Shown here piece after piece: positions 1 through 8,761 of a DNA stretch of 32,608 nucleotides. A model generated the notes under the pieces. That model saw only the letters and a list, made by a program, of their open reading frames with translations. It searched no databases and had not been told where the DNA came from. Origin of the DNA: an uncultured Candidatus Saccharibacteria bacterium. Its GTDB lineage: Bacteria > Patescibacteria > Saccharimonadia > Saccharimonadales > CAMLKC01. Within the stretch, counting starts at the first letter, position 1. Each line of letters begins with the position of its first letter. The DNA lies in the NCBI GenBank assembly GCA_946479025.1, contig CAMLDM010000008.1:1-32608 (forward strand). Reading direction: 5' to 3'. Both the position numbers and the translations under genes were made by a program.

Positions 1-37
1 TCGCCCCCTTCCTCTCGATCACACTCAGTATTTATCA

Positions 38-64
38 AAACAGCCTCCATTTTGGAGGCTGTTT
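38..64 (-). terminator. Intrinsic terminator after secA
   Basis: A perfect 12-bp stem (38-49 with 53-64) closes a TTT loop just past the secA stop codon. T-rich stretches lie on both outer sides, so it could also end a plus-strand transcript entering from the left. Bases 1-37 hold no gene that I can see. Confidence 0.8.
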
Positions 65-67
65 CTT

Positions 68-2689
68 TTAGTGGTGGCTTTTCTTACGGTTCTGGCGCTG
101 CGCTTTTTTCTTCTTGCGAGCGTTGTTTTTTGCTTTGTTTGCTTCGCTCGCCGATTTCGCTTTCTTCGCCTTGAAGTCAGTATCGCGGTTTTGCTCGCCG
201 CCGGTCACTTCGTTAACGCCGCGCTCCACGGCCGATTCCGCCAAACGCGTTAGCTCAGTATCATGCTCTTCTTCGCTCTGCACCACGACGTCATTCGGGC
301 GAACGTGCATGACGGCGCGAAGCACTTCGTCGCGAAGCGTCGCCTGTAGGCTCTCGAACAGTTTTTGCGATTCAGATCGGTACTCTACCAGCGGGTCGCG
401 CTGACCAACGGAGCGCCAGTGAATTCCCTCGCGGAGGTGCTGCATGTTTTCGAGGTGTTGCATCCACAAGGTATCAAGCACCTGCAAGTACACTTCGCGC
501 TCAACCTTGCGCATGATCTCCGGCGTCAGCTCTTTTTCTTTGTCTTTATATAGCTTAGTGACGATCTTTTGAGCCTTTTCCAGCCGCGTCTTGTCTTTTT
601 TCTCGTCGCCAATCTCTTTGATTTTCTTAGCGTCAACCGGGAAGACTTCTTCAAACTGCTCGGCAAATTTCAGGTTGTTTTTTGCCGGCACGTACGTTAC
701 CTCAAGCAATTTGTCATCAATCAGGCGCTGGATTTCCGGCTTGATATTGTCGCCCTCAAGAATTTTGCGGCGGATCACATACACGACACGGCGGTGACGG
801 TTGATCACGTTGTCGTACTGCACGACATTTTTGCGGGTATCGAAGTTGTAACCCTCTACGCGCTTTTGCGCGGCTTCAAGCGTTTTTGAAACAGTCTTGT
901 TCTGGATCGGCTGGTCTTCATCGACACCAAGCTTGTCCATCAGGCTCGCGATACGTTCGCCCTGGAAAATACGCATCAGGTCGTCTTCGGTAGAAACGTA
1001 AAACTGCGTTTCACCCGGGTCGCCCTGGCGTCCACCACGACCACGAAGCTGGTTGTCGATACGACGTGACTCGTGGCGTTCACTTCCAATGACCACCAGA
1101 CCACCGAGCTCTTTTACGCCTTCGCCGAGCTTGATGTCGGTACCACGTCCGGCAATGTTGGTAGCAAGCGTAATCGCGCCTTTTTCGCCGGCTTTTTCAA
1201 TGATGGCCGCCTCACGCTCATTGTTTTTAGCATTCAAAATTTCGTACGGGATGTTCTCTTTGTCGAGCCACTGGGCGATCAGTTCGTTCTTCGAAATCGA
1301 TGCCGAGCCCACCAGCACCGGACGGCCCGCCTTGTGATATTCCTTGATCGCGGCAGCCACAGCCTTCAGCTTGCCCTTCTCTGTTTTGAAGATCAAGTCC
1401 TGTTTGTCATCGCGGATCACCGGCTTGTTCGGCGGAATCTGAACGACATCGAGGCTGTAGATTTGCTGGAACTCTTCAGCTTCGGTAAATGCCGTACCGG
1501 TCATGCCGGAAAGCTTTTCATAAAGACGGAAGTAATTCTGGAACGAGATCGTCGCGAGCGTCATGCTTTCCTGCAGTACTGGCACGCCTTCTTTCGCTTC
1601 AATCGCCTGGTGAAGTCCTTCGTTATAGCGTCGGCCCTGCATCAAGCGGCCAGTGTGCTCATCCACGATGATTACTTCACCCTCATTTGTAACCACATAA
1701 TCTTTATCGCGTTTGAACAATGTTTGTGCGCGAAGCGCTTGATCGAGGTGGTAGACAGAACGCACGTATTCCGGCGTGTATAAGTTTTTTACTCCGAGCA
1801 ATTTCTGCACCTTTTCAACGCCCTCGTCGGTAAGCGCGACGCTGCGGCGCTTCTCATCAAGAGTATAATCTTCTGGCGTCAGCTTTGCCGCGATTTTCGC
1901 GAACTGGTAGTAGCTGTCCGGATTTTCGGCGGCTGGCGCGCTGATGATAAGCGGCGTGCGGGCTTCATCGATAAGGATTGAATCCACTTCGTCCACGATG
2001 GCGAAGTTCAGCTCACGCTGGCGAAGCAGCTCCACCTCGTTCACCATGTTGTCGCGCAGGTAGTCAAAGCCGAATTCGTTGTTCGTACCATACGTGATGT
2101 CGGCTGCGTAGGCTTCTTTGCGGGTCACCGGGCGAAGCTTTCGCATACGCAGATCACTGTGATTCTCGTTGTCGTAGTTTTTGTCGTACACGAACGACGC
2201 GTCGTTGATGATCACGCCCGTCGAAAGACCGAGAAAATCATACAGTTCGCCCATCCACCCGGCGTCACGCTGCGCCAGATAATCATTGACCGTCACCACA
2301 TGCACGCCCTTGCCAGACAGCGCATTCAGATAGGTCGGCAGCGTCGCAACCAGCGTCTTACCTTCACCGGTCTTCATTTCAGCAACGTTGCCGTCGTGAA
2401 GCGCCATGCCGCCGATCAGCTGCACGTCGAAATGACGCATCTTGAGTACACGGTCGCTGGCTTCACGAACCAGCGCAAACGCATCCGGCAAAATATCATC
2501 GAGCGTAGTCTTTTTATCTTCAAGGCGCTTCTTCAAAGCTTCTGTCTGCTTCGGAAGCTCAGTCTTTTTCATCGCCTTGTATTTTTCTGTAAGCGCGTTG
2601 ATAGCGCCGACCCGCTTTTCGAGTCCTTTCAAGACCCGCTTTTGCGGATCACCAAACACCTTCGTTAACGCTGATTGTCGGCTGACCAT
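68..2689 (-). CDS. secA: Preprotein translocase ATPase SecA
   Basis: SecA is the cytoplasmic ATPase motor that drives unfolded preproteins through SecYEG. The 873-residue protein is full length. Walker A reads MKTGEGKT (105-112), the Walker B region is VDEVDSILIDEA (about 232-243), and the second helicase half carries AGRGTDI and the QLRGRGGRQGDPG motif. The N-terminal ALTKVFGDPQKR is typical. The C-terminus lacks the cysteine/histidine zinc motif that binds SecB in proteobacteria; instead the last 30 or so residues are an Ala/Asn-dotted Lys/Arg tail, probably binding lipid or ribosome. The ATG is preceded by GAGGG about 7 nt upstream. It has its own sigma-70-like promoter and a strong terminator, so it is probably monocistronic. 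Identification is certain. Confidence 0.98.
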   Translation of the reverse strand: MVSRQSALTKVFGDPQKRVLKGLEKRVGAINALTEKYKAMKKTELPKQTEALKKRLEDKKTTLDDILPDAFALVREASDRVLKMRHFDVQLIGGMALHDGNVAEMKTGEGKTLVATLPTYLNALSGKGVHVVTVNDYLAQRDAGWMGELYDFLGLSTGVIINDASFVYDKNYDNENHSDLRMRKLRPVTRKEAYAADITYGTNNEFGFDYLRDNMVNEVELLRQRELNFAIVDEVDSILIDEARTPLIISAPAAENPDSYYQFAKIAAKLTPEDYTLDEKRRSVALTDEGVEKVQKLLGVKNLYTPEYVRSVYHLDQALRAQTLFKRDKDYVVTNEGEVIIVDEHTGRLMQGRRYNEGLHQAIEAKEGVPVLQESMTLATISFQNYFRLYEKLSGMTGTAFTEAEEFQQIYSLDVVQIPPNKPVIRDDKQDLIFKTEKGKLKAVAAAIKEYHKAGRPVLVGSASISKNELIAQWLDKENIPYEILNAKNNEREAAIIEKAGEKGAITLATNIAGRGTDIKLGEGVKELGGLVVIGSERHESRRIDNQLRGRGGRQGDPGETQFYVSTEDDLMRIFQGERIASLMDKLGVDEDQPIQNKTVSKTLEAAQKRVEGYNFDTRKNVVQYDNVINRHRRVVYVIRRKILEGDNIKPEIQRLIDDKLLEVTYVPAKNNLKFAEQFEEVFPVDAKKIKEIGDEKKDKTRLEKAQKIVTKLYKDKEKELTPEIMRKVEREVYLQVLDTLWMQHLENMQHLREGIHWRSVGQRDPLVEYRSESQKLFESLQATLRDEVLRAVMHVRPNDVVVQSEEEHDTELTRLAESAVERGVNEVTGGEQNRDTDFKAKKAKSASEANKAKNNARKKKKAQRQNRKKSHH

Positions 2690-2737
2690 ATCATTCCCTC
2701 ACTTGTCTATCTGAAACTCTGTAAAATACTACCCTGT

Positions 2738-2766
2738 ATTATACGCTGTTTCCCCGCAAGAGACAA
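2738..2766 (-). promoter_or_regulatory. secA promoter
   Basis: On the minus strand TTGTCT (2761-2766), a 17-nt spacer and a perfect TATAAT (2738-2743) precede secA. The predicted leader is about 40 nt and carries the ribosome binding site. Confidence 0.75.
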
Positions 2767-2791
2767 TGAAACCGTCGGATTGCAAAGACGA

Positions 2792-3370
2792 TTACGCAAT
2801 TTCAATTTCTTTGCCTTGAAATTCCGACAGCAGAAGCAGCTCAGAAACATTGCTCAAATCTTCGAGGAGCCGACCGATCTCTTTCGCTTCGCCCATCTGC
2901 TTCACTTTGTCGAGTGGCAAAAGGTCGATGGTGATTTTCTCTCCCGCATCAACATGTGGCGCAGCGACTTCGGCGACGTCCCAAGCAACAAACAAATGGA
3001 TAAACCATTCTATTTTAGTTTGCGGCTGCCATACTTCCACGAGACGCCACTGCTTAAAGCTATAGCCGGTCTCTTCGTGCACTTCGCGTTTTGCGGCATG
3101 CAAAATTGCCTCGTCTTCATCATCCACGCGGCCGCCGGGAAAACTCTGCCGGACTCCCCGGTGGGGCTGCTCGTCGTTGATCACAAGAATTTTATCATCA
3201 ACCACGCCAAGAACCACGACCGTATCTGGCCTCCTTAGCATCTCAAACGTCGTTTTTGAACCATCAAAGAGTTCCTGCTGCCACTGGTATACGTCGTAGA
3301 TTACCCCTTGAAAAACACGTTGGGCCGCATCAGGAATCAGTACGGAGCGATTCGGAACGATCTTCTTCAT
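2792..3370 (-). CDS. NUDIX hydrolase, ADP-sugar pyrophosphatase-like
   Basis: NUDIX enzymes cleave nucleoside diphosphates linked to another moiety, using Mg2+ held by the glutamates of the box. The 192-residue protein has a beta-rich N-terminal half and a NUDIX box at about 79-103 ending REVHEETGY. The glycine-to-first-glutamate spacing is one residue longer than the canonical Gx5Ex7REUxEExGU, but all catalytic glutamates are present. The layout resembles ADP-ribose/NudF-type members; the real substrate cannot be read from sequence. The ATG lies 5 nt after the hpf stop, so it is co-transcribed with hpf. No good ribosome binding site is visible, suggesting coupling. No convincing terminator separates it from secA. 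Confidence 0.88.
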   Translation of the reverse strand: MKKIVPNRSVLIPDAAQRVFQGVIYDVYQWQQELFDGSKTTFEMLRRPDTVVVLGVVDDKILVINDEQPHRGVRQSFPGGRVDDEDEAILHAAKREVHEETGYSFKQWRLVEVWQPQTKIEWFIHLFVAWDVAEVAAPHVDAGEKITIDLLPLDKVKQMGEAKEIGRLLEDLSNVSELLLLSEFQGKEIEIA

Positions 3371-3375
3371 CCGCT

Positions 3376-3750
3376 TTATTGGCCTTCTCTCGCGTAGCTG
3401 CGCTTAAAACGGCTCAGTACCCCCCGCCTGCCGACATGCGGCATGGTTGTTTGTTTGTACTTTCGGAGTTGCGTCACAATTTTTGCTTCCACAATATCAA
3501 GGGCCGCAAGCGCATTCACCGTTGAGTCGCGCGCCGTCAAAACCTTGTCGGGAACCTGCAAAATGACCTCGGCTTCATATTTATTACCATGATCGCGATT
3601 AACCTGGCGCAGTTTCACCTCGGCCATCACGCTTTTGCGCGCGTGTTTCGGGAGATAACGATCGAGCCGCCCGATTTTTTTCAGGACGTATTTTCTTGTC
3701 GCCGCATCTACATCAAATTTGACGCCGGTAATTTCGATCGATTCAATCAT
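3376..3750 (-). CDS. hpf: Short ribosome hibernation factor HPF/RaiA
   Basis: This family binds the 30S decoding channel and silences or stabilises ribosomes in stress. The 124-residue product starts IEITGVKFDVDAATRKYV, the family's N-terminal strand and helix, and ends in a basic tail (RRGVLSRFKRSYAREGQ). It is the short form, without the C-terminal domain that drives 100S dimers in long HPFs. I chose the ATG at 3750 because AAGGAGG sits at ideal spacing before it and a promoter lies just upstream; the 51-codon upstream extension would run into serS and has no family match. It leads a two-gene unit with the NUDIX gene. Confidence 0.9.
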   Translation of the reverse strand: MIESIEITGVKFDVDAATRKYVLKKIGRLDRYLPKHARKSVMAEVKLRQVNRDHGNKYEAEVILQVPDKVLTARDSTVNALAALDIVEAKIVTQLRKYKQTTMPHVGRRGVLSRFKRSYAREGQ

Positions 3751-3783
3751 GGAATCCTCCTTTGGCCTTAGCCTTGCAGTATC

Positions 3784-3813
3784 ATTATATCGCTTTACGG
3801 GGCGGATACTCAA
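3784..3813 (-). promoter_or_regulatory. hpf promoter
   Basis: TTGAGT (3808-3813), an 18-nt spacer and a perfect TATAAT (3784-3789) on the minus strand, directly after the serS stop codon. It supports the shorter hpf start. Confidence 0.75.
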
Positions 3814-3820
3814 TGACCGG

Positions 3821-5119
3821 CTAGATCGTTTCCCTGTCGCCCATGTAGCGCCGGAGCACTTCCGGTACGCGCACATTGCCCTCCGCGGTCTGGAAGTTTT
3901 CAAGAATCGCGATCAGCGGACGCTCCGAAAATACCGTCGCATCGTTCGTGTGTGCAAGCTCTACGCCGCCATCCGCCCGGCGCACGCGGGTTTTCATGGC
4001 ACGGGTTTGGAAATCCGTGATGTAATCGGCGGTATGTGTTTCGCGGTAGCTCGCCTGCACCGGCAGCCATGTTTCAATATCGACGCCCTTGGCGTTCGGC
4101 CGGCCAATGTCGGCCGTACATTTTTCCAGCACCTGATACGGCAGCCCGAGCTGCTGCATAAGATACTCTTGGATAGCCACCATGAATAAATGCTCATCGA
4201 GCGAATTTTCAGCACCGGTAAAGCTCTCCATTTCGAGCTTGTTGAACTGATGCAAACGGAAAATTCCTTCCGCATCCTTGCCATACGTGCCGGCCTCACG
4301 GCGAAATGCTGTTGTGTACCCTACGAGCCGGATTGGCAGCTGCGCTTCCGGCAGCGTTTCGTTCATGTACATCGGCGCCATGGTGTGTTCGGCACTGGCG
4401 TTCAGCCACAGGTCTTCGTCTTCAAGCTTGTAAGTCTGCTCTTCTTTGTTGAGACGTCCCGTCGCCTGAAAGACCTCCGTGCGCGCCACGGCCGGCGGAA
4501 TGACCGGCGTAAACGGCTTGGCGCTTACTTTCAAGTTATTTTCGTCGATGATTTTTTGCAGGATTTCTTCACTGCCTAGCACATCCATACCGAACTGCCA
4601 AAGGGCCATTTCAAGACGTACCAAATCGCCCTTCAGGTAAGCAAAGCGAGCCCCGGCAATTTTCGCCGCGCGCTCTTTGTCGATCCAATCTTTCGCCTCG
4701 GCAAGCTCCCAGCTGCTCTTTGGCGTGAAGTCGAATTCTGGTTTTTCCCCGATAGTGCGGACAACGACATTTTCATCTTCCGTCGCACCGACAGGTACGG
4801 TAGGAAGTGCCATGTTCGGCAGTTTTTTCAGCTCTGTCCAAAAAGTCTCTTCGGCATTCTTCAACTCGGCTTCGAGCGTGCCGAGGCGCTCCTTCACTTC
4901 TTTTCCTTCAGCGATCAGCCCCTGGTCCGGCCTGCCGCCTTTCATCTGCGCGGCAATGGCGTTCCGTTTCTCACGAAGACTATCCACCTCGCCCTGAAGA
5001 TCGCGCCGCGAAGAATCAAGCCGCAGGATCTCATCGACGTTGATGTTGGCATAGCCCTTGTTGCGGGCGTTTTCCTGGACTTCTTTCGCGTGTTCGCGGA
5101 CAAAACGGATATCTAACAT
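3821..5119 (-). CDS. serS: Seryl-tRNA synthetase
   Basis: Class II synthetase charging tRNA-Ser. The 432-residue length is normal. The N-terminal region to about 105 is the long antiparallel coiled coil that grips the tRNA variable arm (LDSSRRDLQGEVDSLREKRN). Motif 2 is FRREAG (272-277) in the GTYGKDAEGIFRLHQF context, the serine-binding TxE loop appears as SAEHT (242-246), and motif 3 lies near the C-terminus. The ATG has no Shine-Dalgarno sequence; a perfect extended -10 box ends 6 nt before it, so the mRNA is probably leaderless. It stands alone between the ABC permease terminator and the hpf promoter. Confidence 0.97.
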   Translation of the reverse strand: MLDIRFVREHAKEVQENARNKGYANINVDEILRLDSSRRDLQGEVDSLREKRNAIAAQMKGGRPDQGLIAEGKEVKERLGTLEAELKNAEETFWTELKKLPNMALPTVPVGATEDENVVVRTIGEKPEFDFTPKSSWELAEAKDWIDKERAAKIAGARFAYLKGDLVRLEMALWQFGMDVLGSEEILQKIIDENNLKVSAKPFTPVIPPAVARTEVFQATGRLNKEEQTYKLEDEDLWLNASAEHTMAPMYMNETLPEAQLPIRLVGYTTAFRREAGTYGKDAEGIFRLHQFNKLEMESFTGAENSLDEHLFMVAIQEYLMQQLGLPYQVLEKCTADIGRPNAKGVDIETWLPVQASYRETHTADYITDFQTRAMKTRVRRADGGVELAHTNDATVFSERPLIAILENFQTAEGNVRVPEVLRRYMGDRETI

Positions 5120-5125
5120 GTCGCC

Positions 5126-5131
5126 ATTATA
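5126..5131 (-). promoter_or_regulatory. serS extended -10 promoter, apparently leaderless
   Basis: The minus strand reads TGGTATAAT (hexamer 5126-5131), an extended -10 with only 6 nt before the serS ATG. A start point 6-7 nt downstream of the -10 would fall on or next to the A of ATG. There is no recognisable -35; the spacer is made of the 3' arm and U tract of the preceding terminator. Confidence 0.72.
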
Positions 5132-5134
5132 CCA

Positions 5135-5163
5135 AAAACCGCCCCTGTAAGCGAGGCGGTTTT
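5135..5163 (-). terminator. Terminator of the padR-pspC-ABC operon
   Basis: A 9-bp GC-core stem (5135-5143 with 5155-5163) with an 11-nt loop and a T run on the minus-strand side. It lies between the permease stop and the serS -10 box. Confidence 0.8.
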
Positions 5164-5167
5164 TCGG

Positions 5168-6436
5168 CTACTCCGTGCGGAGCGCTTCGATCGGATCGAG
5201 CTTGGCGGCTTTTCGCGATGGAAAGTATCCGGCCAGCACGGCGATCAGCATGAGGCTGAGAATCAAAATGATACTTGTGATCGGATTGAACTGAAGCAGG
5301 TCGGTTCCTTTTTCAAGATCGAGACTTTTTGCGATCCACGGATTAAGCAGGCTCGTGGCAAACGCCAGCAGCGTTCCGATCGCACCACCAAGGAAGCCGA
5401 CCCACGCCGCTTCGTAGCGGAACAATCGCCCCACGTCTTTTCGCCGCGCGCCAAGCGCCTTCATCAGGCCGATCTGCTGCGTCCGCTCAAGCACGCTGAT
5501 GTACTGAGTGTTGATAATCCCGAACACGGAGGCTAGAATCGCGAGGAATCCAAACCCGGCAACACCCCACTTCACCACGTTGATAAACTGGAAAAGCGTT
5601 TCCTGGATGTCTTTGGCTGACCGTACGATGTAGCCTTTGTCTTTAACCGCCTGTTTGACCGAATCAATCTTTGCGATGTCGGTAACCCGGGCAGTAACTG
5701 CCACATATGCGTTTGGCTGGCCCGAGCCCGCCCGCTGGTAATCGTAGATCGCTTTGCCGTCGCTTGTTGAAATGGCCAGGCGCGGCTGATAGTCTAGCGC
5801 CAGGCCCGACTTTTCATTGACGGCAGCAATCTTGAAGCTGATATCTTTCCCCGAGCCCATCTGGCCCGGCAGTGCCTTGTCAAAATGAACGATAACCGTT
5901 TTGCCGATTGCGCTCTTTGCATCTTTAAAACCAAGCACACCAAGATATTCGTGCGAAATGACTGCACTCCCCACTGGCACTTGGTTGTTCTCAAGCGTTC
6001 CGGCTTCAAGTTTCATTGCCATGCGGTCGCTCTTTGGTGAAACGTTCGTCTGGTACTTCTTTGCGCCGGCGCCTCGTGTCATGTAGCTGGCGGAGATGCT
6101 ATAAATCGGCGTGACGTCCTCAAGACCTGGCGTTTGTTTTACCTTCTCAACATCCGCATCCCCCAGCTGGTCTTTTTGCGAAGGAGCAGCACCTTTCGGG
6201 TCATATTCTTTCGGCGTTTGGTCTTGGTCGTCGGATTTAGCCTGAACGTATAGCGTGCTTTCGTCGACGTTGCTTTTAATAAGGTTGTTCGTATAGTCTT
6301 GCGTACCCGCCCCAGCAGCCAGCGCCACGGTCACGGTAAATGCGCCGACACTAATCGCAAGGCTGGTAAGCATCGTGCGGGCTTTCGCGTGAGCCAAGCT
6401 TCGGCCGGCGCGACGCGCGGTATCTCGGATTCTCAT
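5168..6436 (-). CDS. MacB/FtsX-type ABC transporter permease
   Basis: Membrane subunit of a mechanotransmission-type ABC system. The 422 residues give the family layout: an N-terminal membrane helix (about 21-43), a large extracytoplasmic domain (about 45-285), then three C-terminal helices (about 289-310, 338-362, 387-407) with the FtsX-like stretch MKALGARRKDVGRLF and the closing motif PSRKAAKLDPIEALRTE. The start codon overlaps the ATPase stop in TAATG, so translation is coupled to its partner. Family members export peptides or lipoproteins, or transmit force to envelope enzymes; context with PspC and PadR favours envelope stress or antimicrobial-peptide resistance. The substrate is unknown. 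Confidence 0.9.
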   Translation of the reverse strand: MRIRDTARRAGRSLAHAKARTMLTSLAISVGAFTVTVALAAGAGTQDYTNNLIKSNVDESTLYVQAKSDDQDQTPKEYDPKGAAPSQKDQLGDADVEKVKQTPGLEDVTPIYSISASYMTRGAGAKKYQTNVSPKSDRMAMKLEAGTLENNQVPVGSAVISHEYLGVLGFKDAKSAIGKTVIVHFDKALPGQMGSGKDISFKIAAVNEKSGLALDYQPRLAISTSDGKAIYDYQRAGSGQPNAYVAVTARVTDIAKIDSVKQAVKDKGYIVRSAKDIQETLFQFINVVKWGVAGFGFLAILASVFGIINTQYISVLERTQQIGLMKALGARRKDVGRLFRYEAAWVGFLGGAIGTLLAFATSLLNPWIAKSLDLEKGTDLLQFNPITSIILILSLMLIAVLAGYFPSRKAAKLDPIEALRTE

Positions 6437-7125
6437 TATTTTGCCCCTTTCTTGGTTTCAATGGTCTGGATTTTTCCGTCTTTAATGTGGATCTGCATAT
6501 CGCATTTTTTCGCGAGGTCCGGGTCGTGCGTGACAATAATGAGCGTCACGCCGCGCGCTTTATTGTAGGCGAACAGCAGCTTTTCGATCACGGCGCCCGT
6601 TGCGCTGTCGAGATTTCCCGTCGGTTCGTCGGCAAACAAAATTTTCGGCTCGTTCACGATCGCGCGGGCAATCGCCAGGCGCTGTTTCTGCCCGCCAGAA
6701 AGGTCACGGGCACGGGATTTCTTCTTGTCGTAAAGTTCTACCGCCTGAAGTGCCGCCGCGATTTTTTTGCGGCGTTTGCCTAGGGGTACGTTCGCGATTT
6801 CGAGCGGCAAACTTACGTTATCATAACAACTTTCGTTCGCCTGCACGAAAAAGCTTTGGAAAATAAAGCTCATTTGGTGCGCTCGGAATTCGTCGATCGC
6901 TTTCGTTTTCAGCTTTAAAATATCTTTGCCATCAATAATAACTTCGCCGGTTTCCGGCCGGTCGAGGCCGCTCATGGCGTGCATAAGCGTCGATTTTCCC
7001 GAGCCGGACTTTCCAAGAATTGCCACACTGGCGCCATCCGGAATCGTAAATGTCGCATCATCCAGCGCCGTGAACGCATTATGTTTCTTACCGTACGTTT
7101 TGGTAATGTGCTTTACTTCGATCAT
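6436..7125 (-). CDS. ABC transporter ATP-binding protein (LolD/MacB family)
   Basis: Cytoplasmic ATPase partner of the adjacent permease. The 229 residues contain Walker [10 protein letters not shown] (38-46), signature [14 protein letters not shown] (from 142), Walker [13 protein letters not shown] (from 162) and the switch histidine in VTHD (H200). The [10 protein letters not shown] sequence is characteristic of the MacB/LolD/FtsE group. Its ATG overlaps the stop of the pspC gene (TGATG) and its stop overlaps the permease start, so three proteins are translationally chained. Confidence 0.95.
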   Translation of the reverse strand: MIEVKHITKTYGKKHNAFTALDDATFTIPDGASVAILGKSGSGKSTLMHAMSGLDRPETGEVIIDGKDILKLKTKAIDEFRAHQMSFIFQSFFVQANESCYDNVSLPLEIANVPLGKRRKKIAAALQAVELYDKKKSRARDLSGGQKQRLAIARAIVNEPKILFADEPTGNLDSATGAVIEKLLFAYNKARGVTLIIVTHDPDLAKKCDMQIHIKDGKIQTIETKKGAK

Positions 7126-8750
7126 CAGTTCTCCTCACTTTCTATTGTAAGCGCTACGCATCCCGAATCGTTTGTTTTTGCATCGCGCTTTTTGCCGTTA
7201 ATCGTCATGCTTCCGCTTGCAACGCGCCACACGCTGATGTATGTCTCCGCGGCGTGCGCCGGACAAGACGATTCCTGATCGTTCAGTGTCAGTGTTTGGA
7301 CTGTACCAGCATCTACCTGACTGGAAGTCTTAACGGTTGCCATAAGGTGCTGAATGGTTGCGTCTGCCACTGAAACATTCGCGCCGCGCTCAGCAGTAAT
7401 CGTCACATTTTCCACCCCACCAGAGGTTACGGAAATATCCGCGTTTCCTTGCGCCGTCAGTGTCAGATCATTTTGGTCGGCAGCCTCGTATTTGACCGAT
7501 GACCCCTCGCCTGCCGTCAGCTGCGAAAGCGCGGGACCATAAACGGTGACTGTCGGCTCGCCGCCACAACCCCACCGCGGCAAACACATATCTTCTACCG
7601 TGGCCTGCGCATCGATGCTCAGCATGCCATTCCGCATAGCAAGCGTAATGTCCGGCATTGAGGCGTTGTCTTTCGCAAGCGCGCGCAAAGTTGCCTTCGG
7701 CACACTTTTCGACGCGATATATTGTACGTGCACACCCTTAGCACGAACTGAAAGTGCCGTCATTTTACTTACGGCCGCTGGCATTTTCAACGTTACCTCG
7801 CGGGTATTCGCTTCAATCGTTCTCGTCAGTTGCGTACCGCCAAGATACGTAAGAATGCCGGCCGAGCCAAACGATGCCAGGCCGAGCGTCACTACAACGC
7901 AAATGCTCACGATAACGCGCCGCGTCATCTTCTGTGCGAACGCCGCATATGCACCAAGAATAAACAGCGCCACAAGCAGCAACCCACTCACTATCGCTAA
8001 AATATACGCCGGCAGCAAGTACCCAGAATGCATTACCACGTCGGACAAGCGTGCACGGCCGCTAAGTAGCATCGCGAACGCCGCAAAAACCGTGATGCTT
8101 GCCGCGATAAAGGCACCGAACACGCAGATAACCCCAGCAAGAACCGTAAGGACGCGCCGGCCGTCTGCGCCGCCGCGCGACGATTTGGTTGCCTCAATTT
8201 CATTCTGTTCACGAATCGATTTCACCGTTACTGGACGCCCGGCCATCTGCAACTTATCAGCCGCCGTTTTTGCCTCAGGCACCGCAATCCACAACACGGC
8301 ATACACTAAAATCATCGTACCGAACGATGCCAGCGCCAGAAGAATAAACACAAGGCGCACCCACAGTGGATTTACCTTGAAAAACGCCGCGATGCCGGCC
8401 AGCACGCCGCCGATGACCGCGTTCTCCGTATCACGATAAAGCTTGCGTGGCGTACCGTCACTCGTTTCTGTTTCATCAGGACCGATAGCGATATCACCGT
8501 CTGCCATAAAATCTTCCGGCGCGCCCAGCTGCTTTTTCAGCACCTTTACGTCGGCTGCGGAGATGACGCCATCTCTTTTAACGCCGCGCTCCGCCAGAAT
8601 CTCCGTAATTCGCACCTCGATGTCCTCGATGATTTCCGCGTCGATATTGTATGCTTCGAGCGACGATATATATGCTTCGAGTTCTTTCTTGGCCGCCGTT
8701 TCCACTTCGTACGGTGTTTTTGCGATATGAATTCGTGTGATTTCCTTCAT
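7125..8750 (-). CDS. PspC-domain membrane protein with extracytoplasmic beta-repeat domain
   Basis: A probable envelope-stress sensor of 541 residues. Residues 1-82 are a helical N-terminal domain like that preceding PspC in many Bacteroidota proteins (IIEDIEVRITEILAERG ... LGAPEDF). Residues 102-160 are the PspC domain (KLYRDTENAVIGGVLAGIAA ... VLWIAVPEA) with its helix at 133-157. Three further membrane segments lie near 199-229, 242-270 and 278-303. Residues 315-541 form an outside domain of short Val/Thr/Ser/Gly strands resembling DUF4097/'toastrack' repeats, with cysteines at 389, 395, 496 and 531 that could form disulfides. It follows padR by 11 nt and overlaps the ATPase start. The domain calls other than PspC are from residue pattern only. 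Confidence 0.85.
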   Translation of the reverse strand: MKEITRIHIAKTPYEVETAAKKELEAYISSLEAYNIDAEIIEDIEVRITEILAERGVKRDGVISAADVKVLKKQLGAPEDFMADGDIAIGPDETETSDGTPRKLYRDTENAVIGGVLAGIAAFFKVNPLWVRLVFILLALASFGTMILVYAVLWIAVPEAKTAADKLQMAGRPVTVKSIREQNEIEATKSSRGGADGRRVLTVLAGVICVFGAFIAASITVFAAFAMLLSGRARLSDVVMHSGYLLPAYILAIVSGLLLVALFILGAYAAFAQKMTRRVIVSICVVVTLGLASFGSAGILTYLGGTQLTRTIEANTREVTLKMPAAVSKMTALSVRAKGVHVQYIASKSVPKATLRALAKDNASMPDITLAMRNGMLSIDAQATVEDMCLPRWGCGGEPTVTVYGPALSQLTAGEGSSVKYEAADQNDLTLTAQGNADISVTSGGVENVTITAERGANVSVADATIQHLMATVKTSSQVDAGTVQTLTLNDQESSCPAHAAETYISVWRVASGSMTINGKKRDAKTNDSGCVALTIESEEN

Positions 8751-8761
8751 ATTATTTCCTT

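Noticed and set aside
3751..3903. 51-codon N-terminal extension of hpf
   Set aside because: It overlaps serS and the hpf promoter, has no family similarity, and the internal ATG has an ideal AAGGAGG site.
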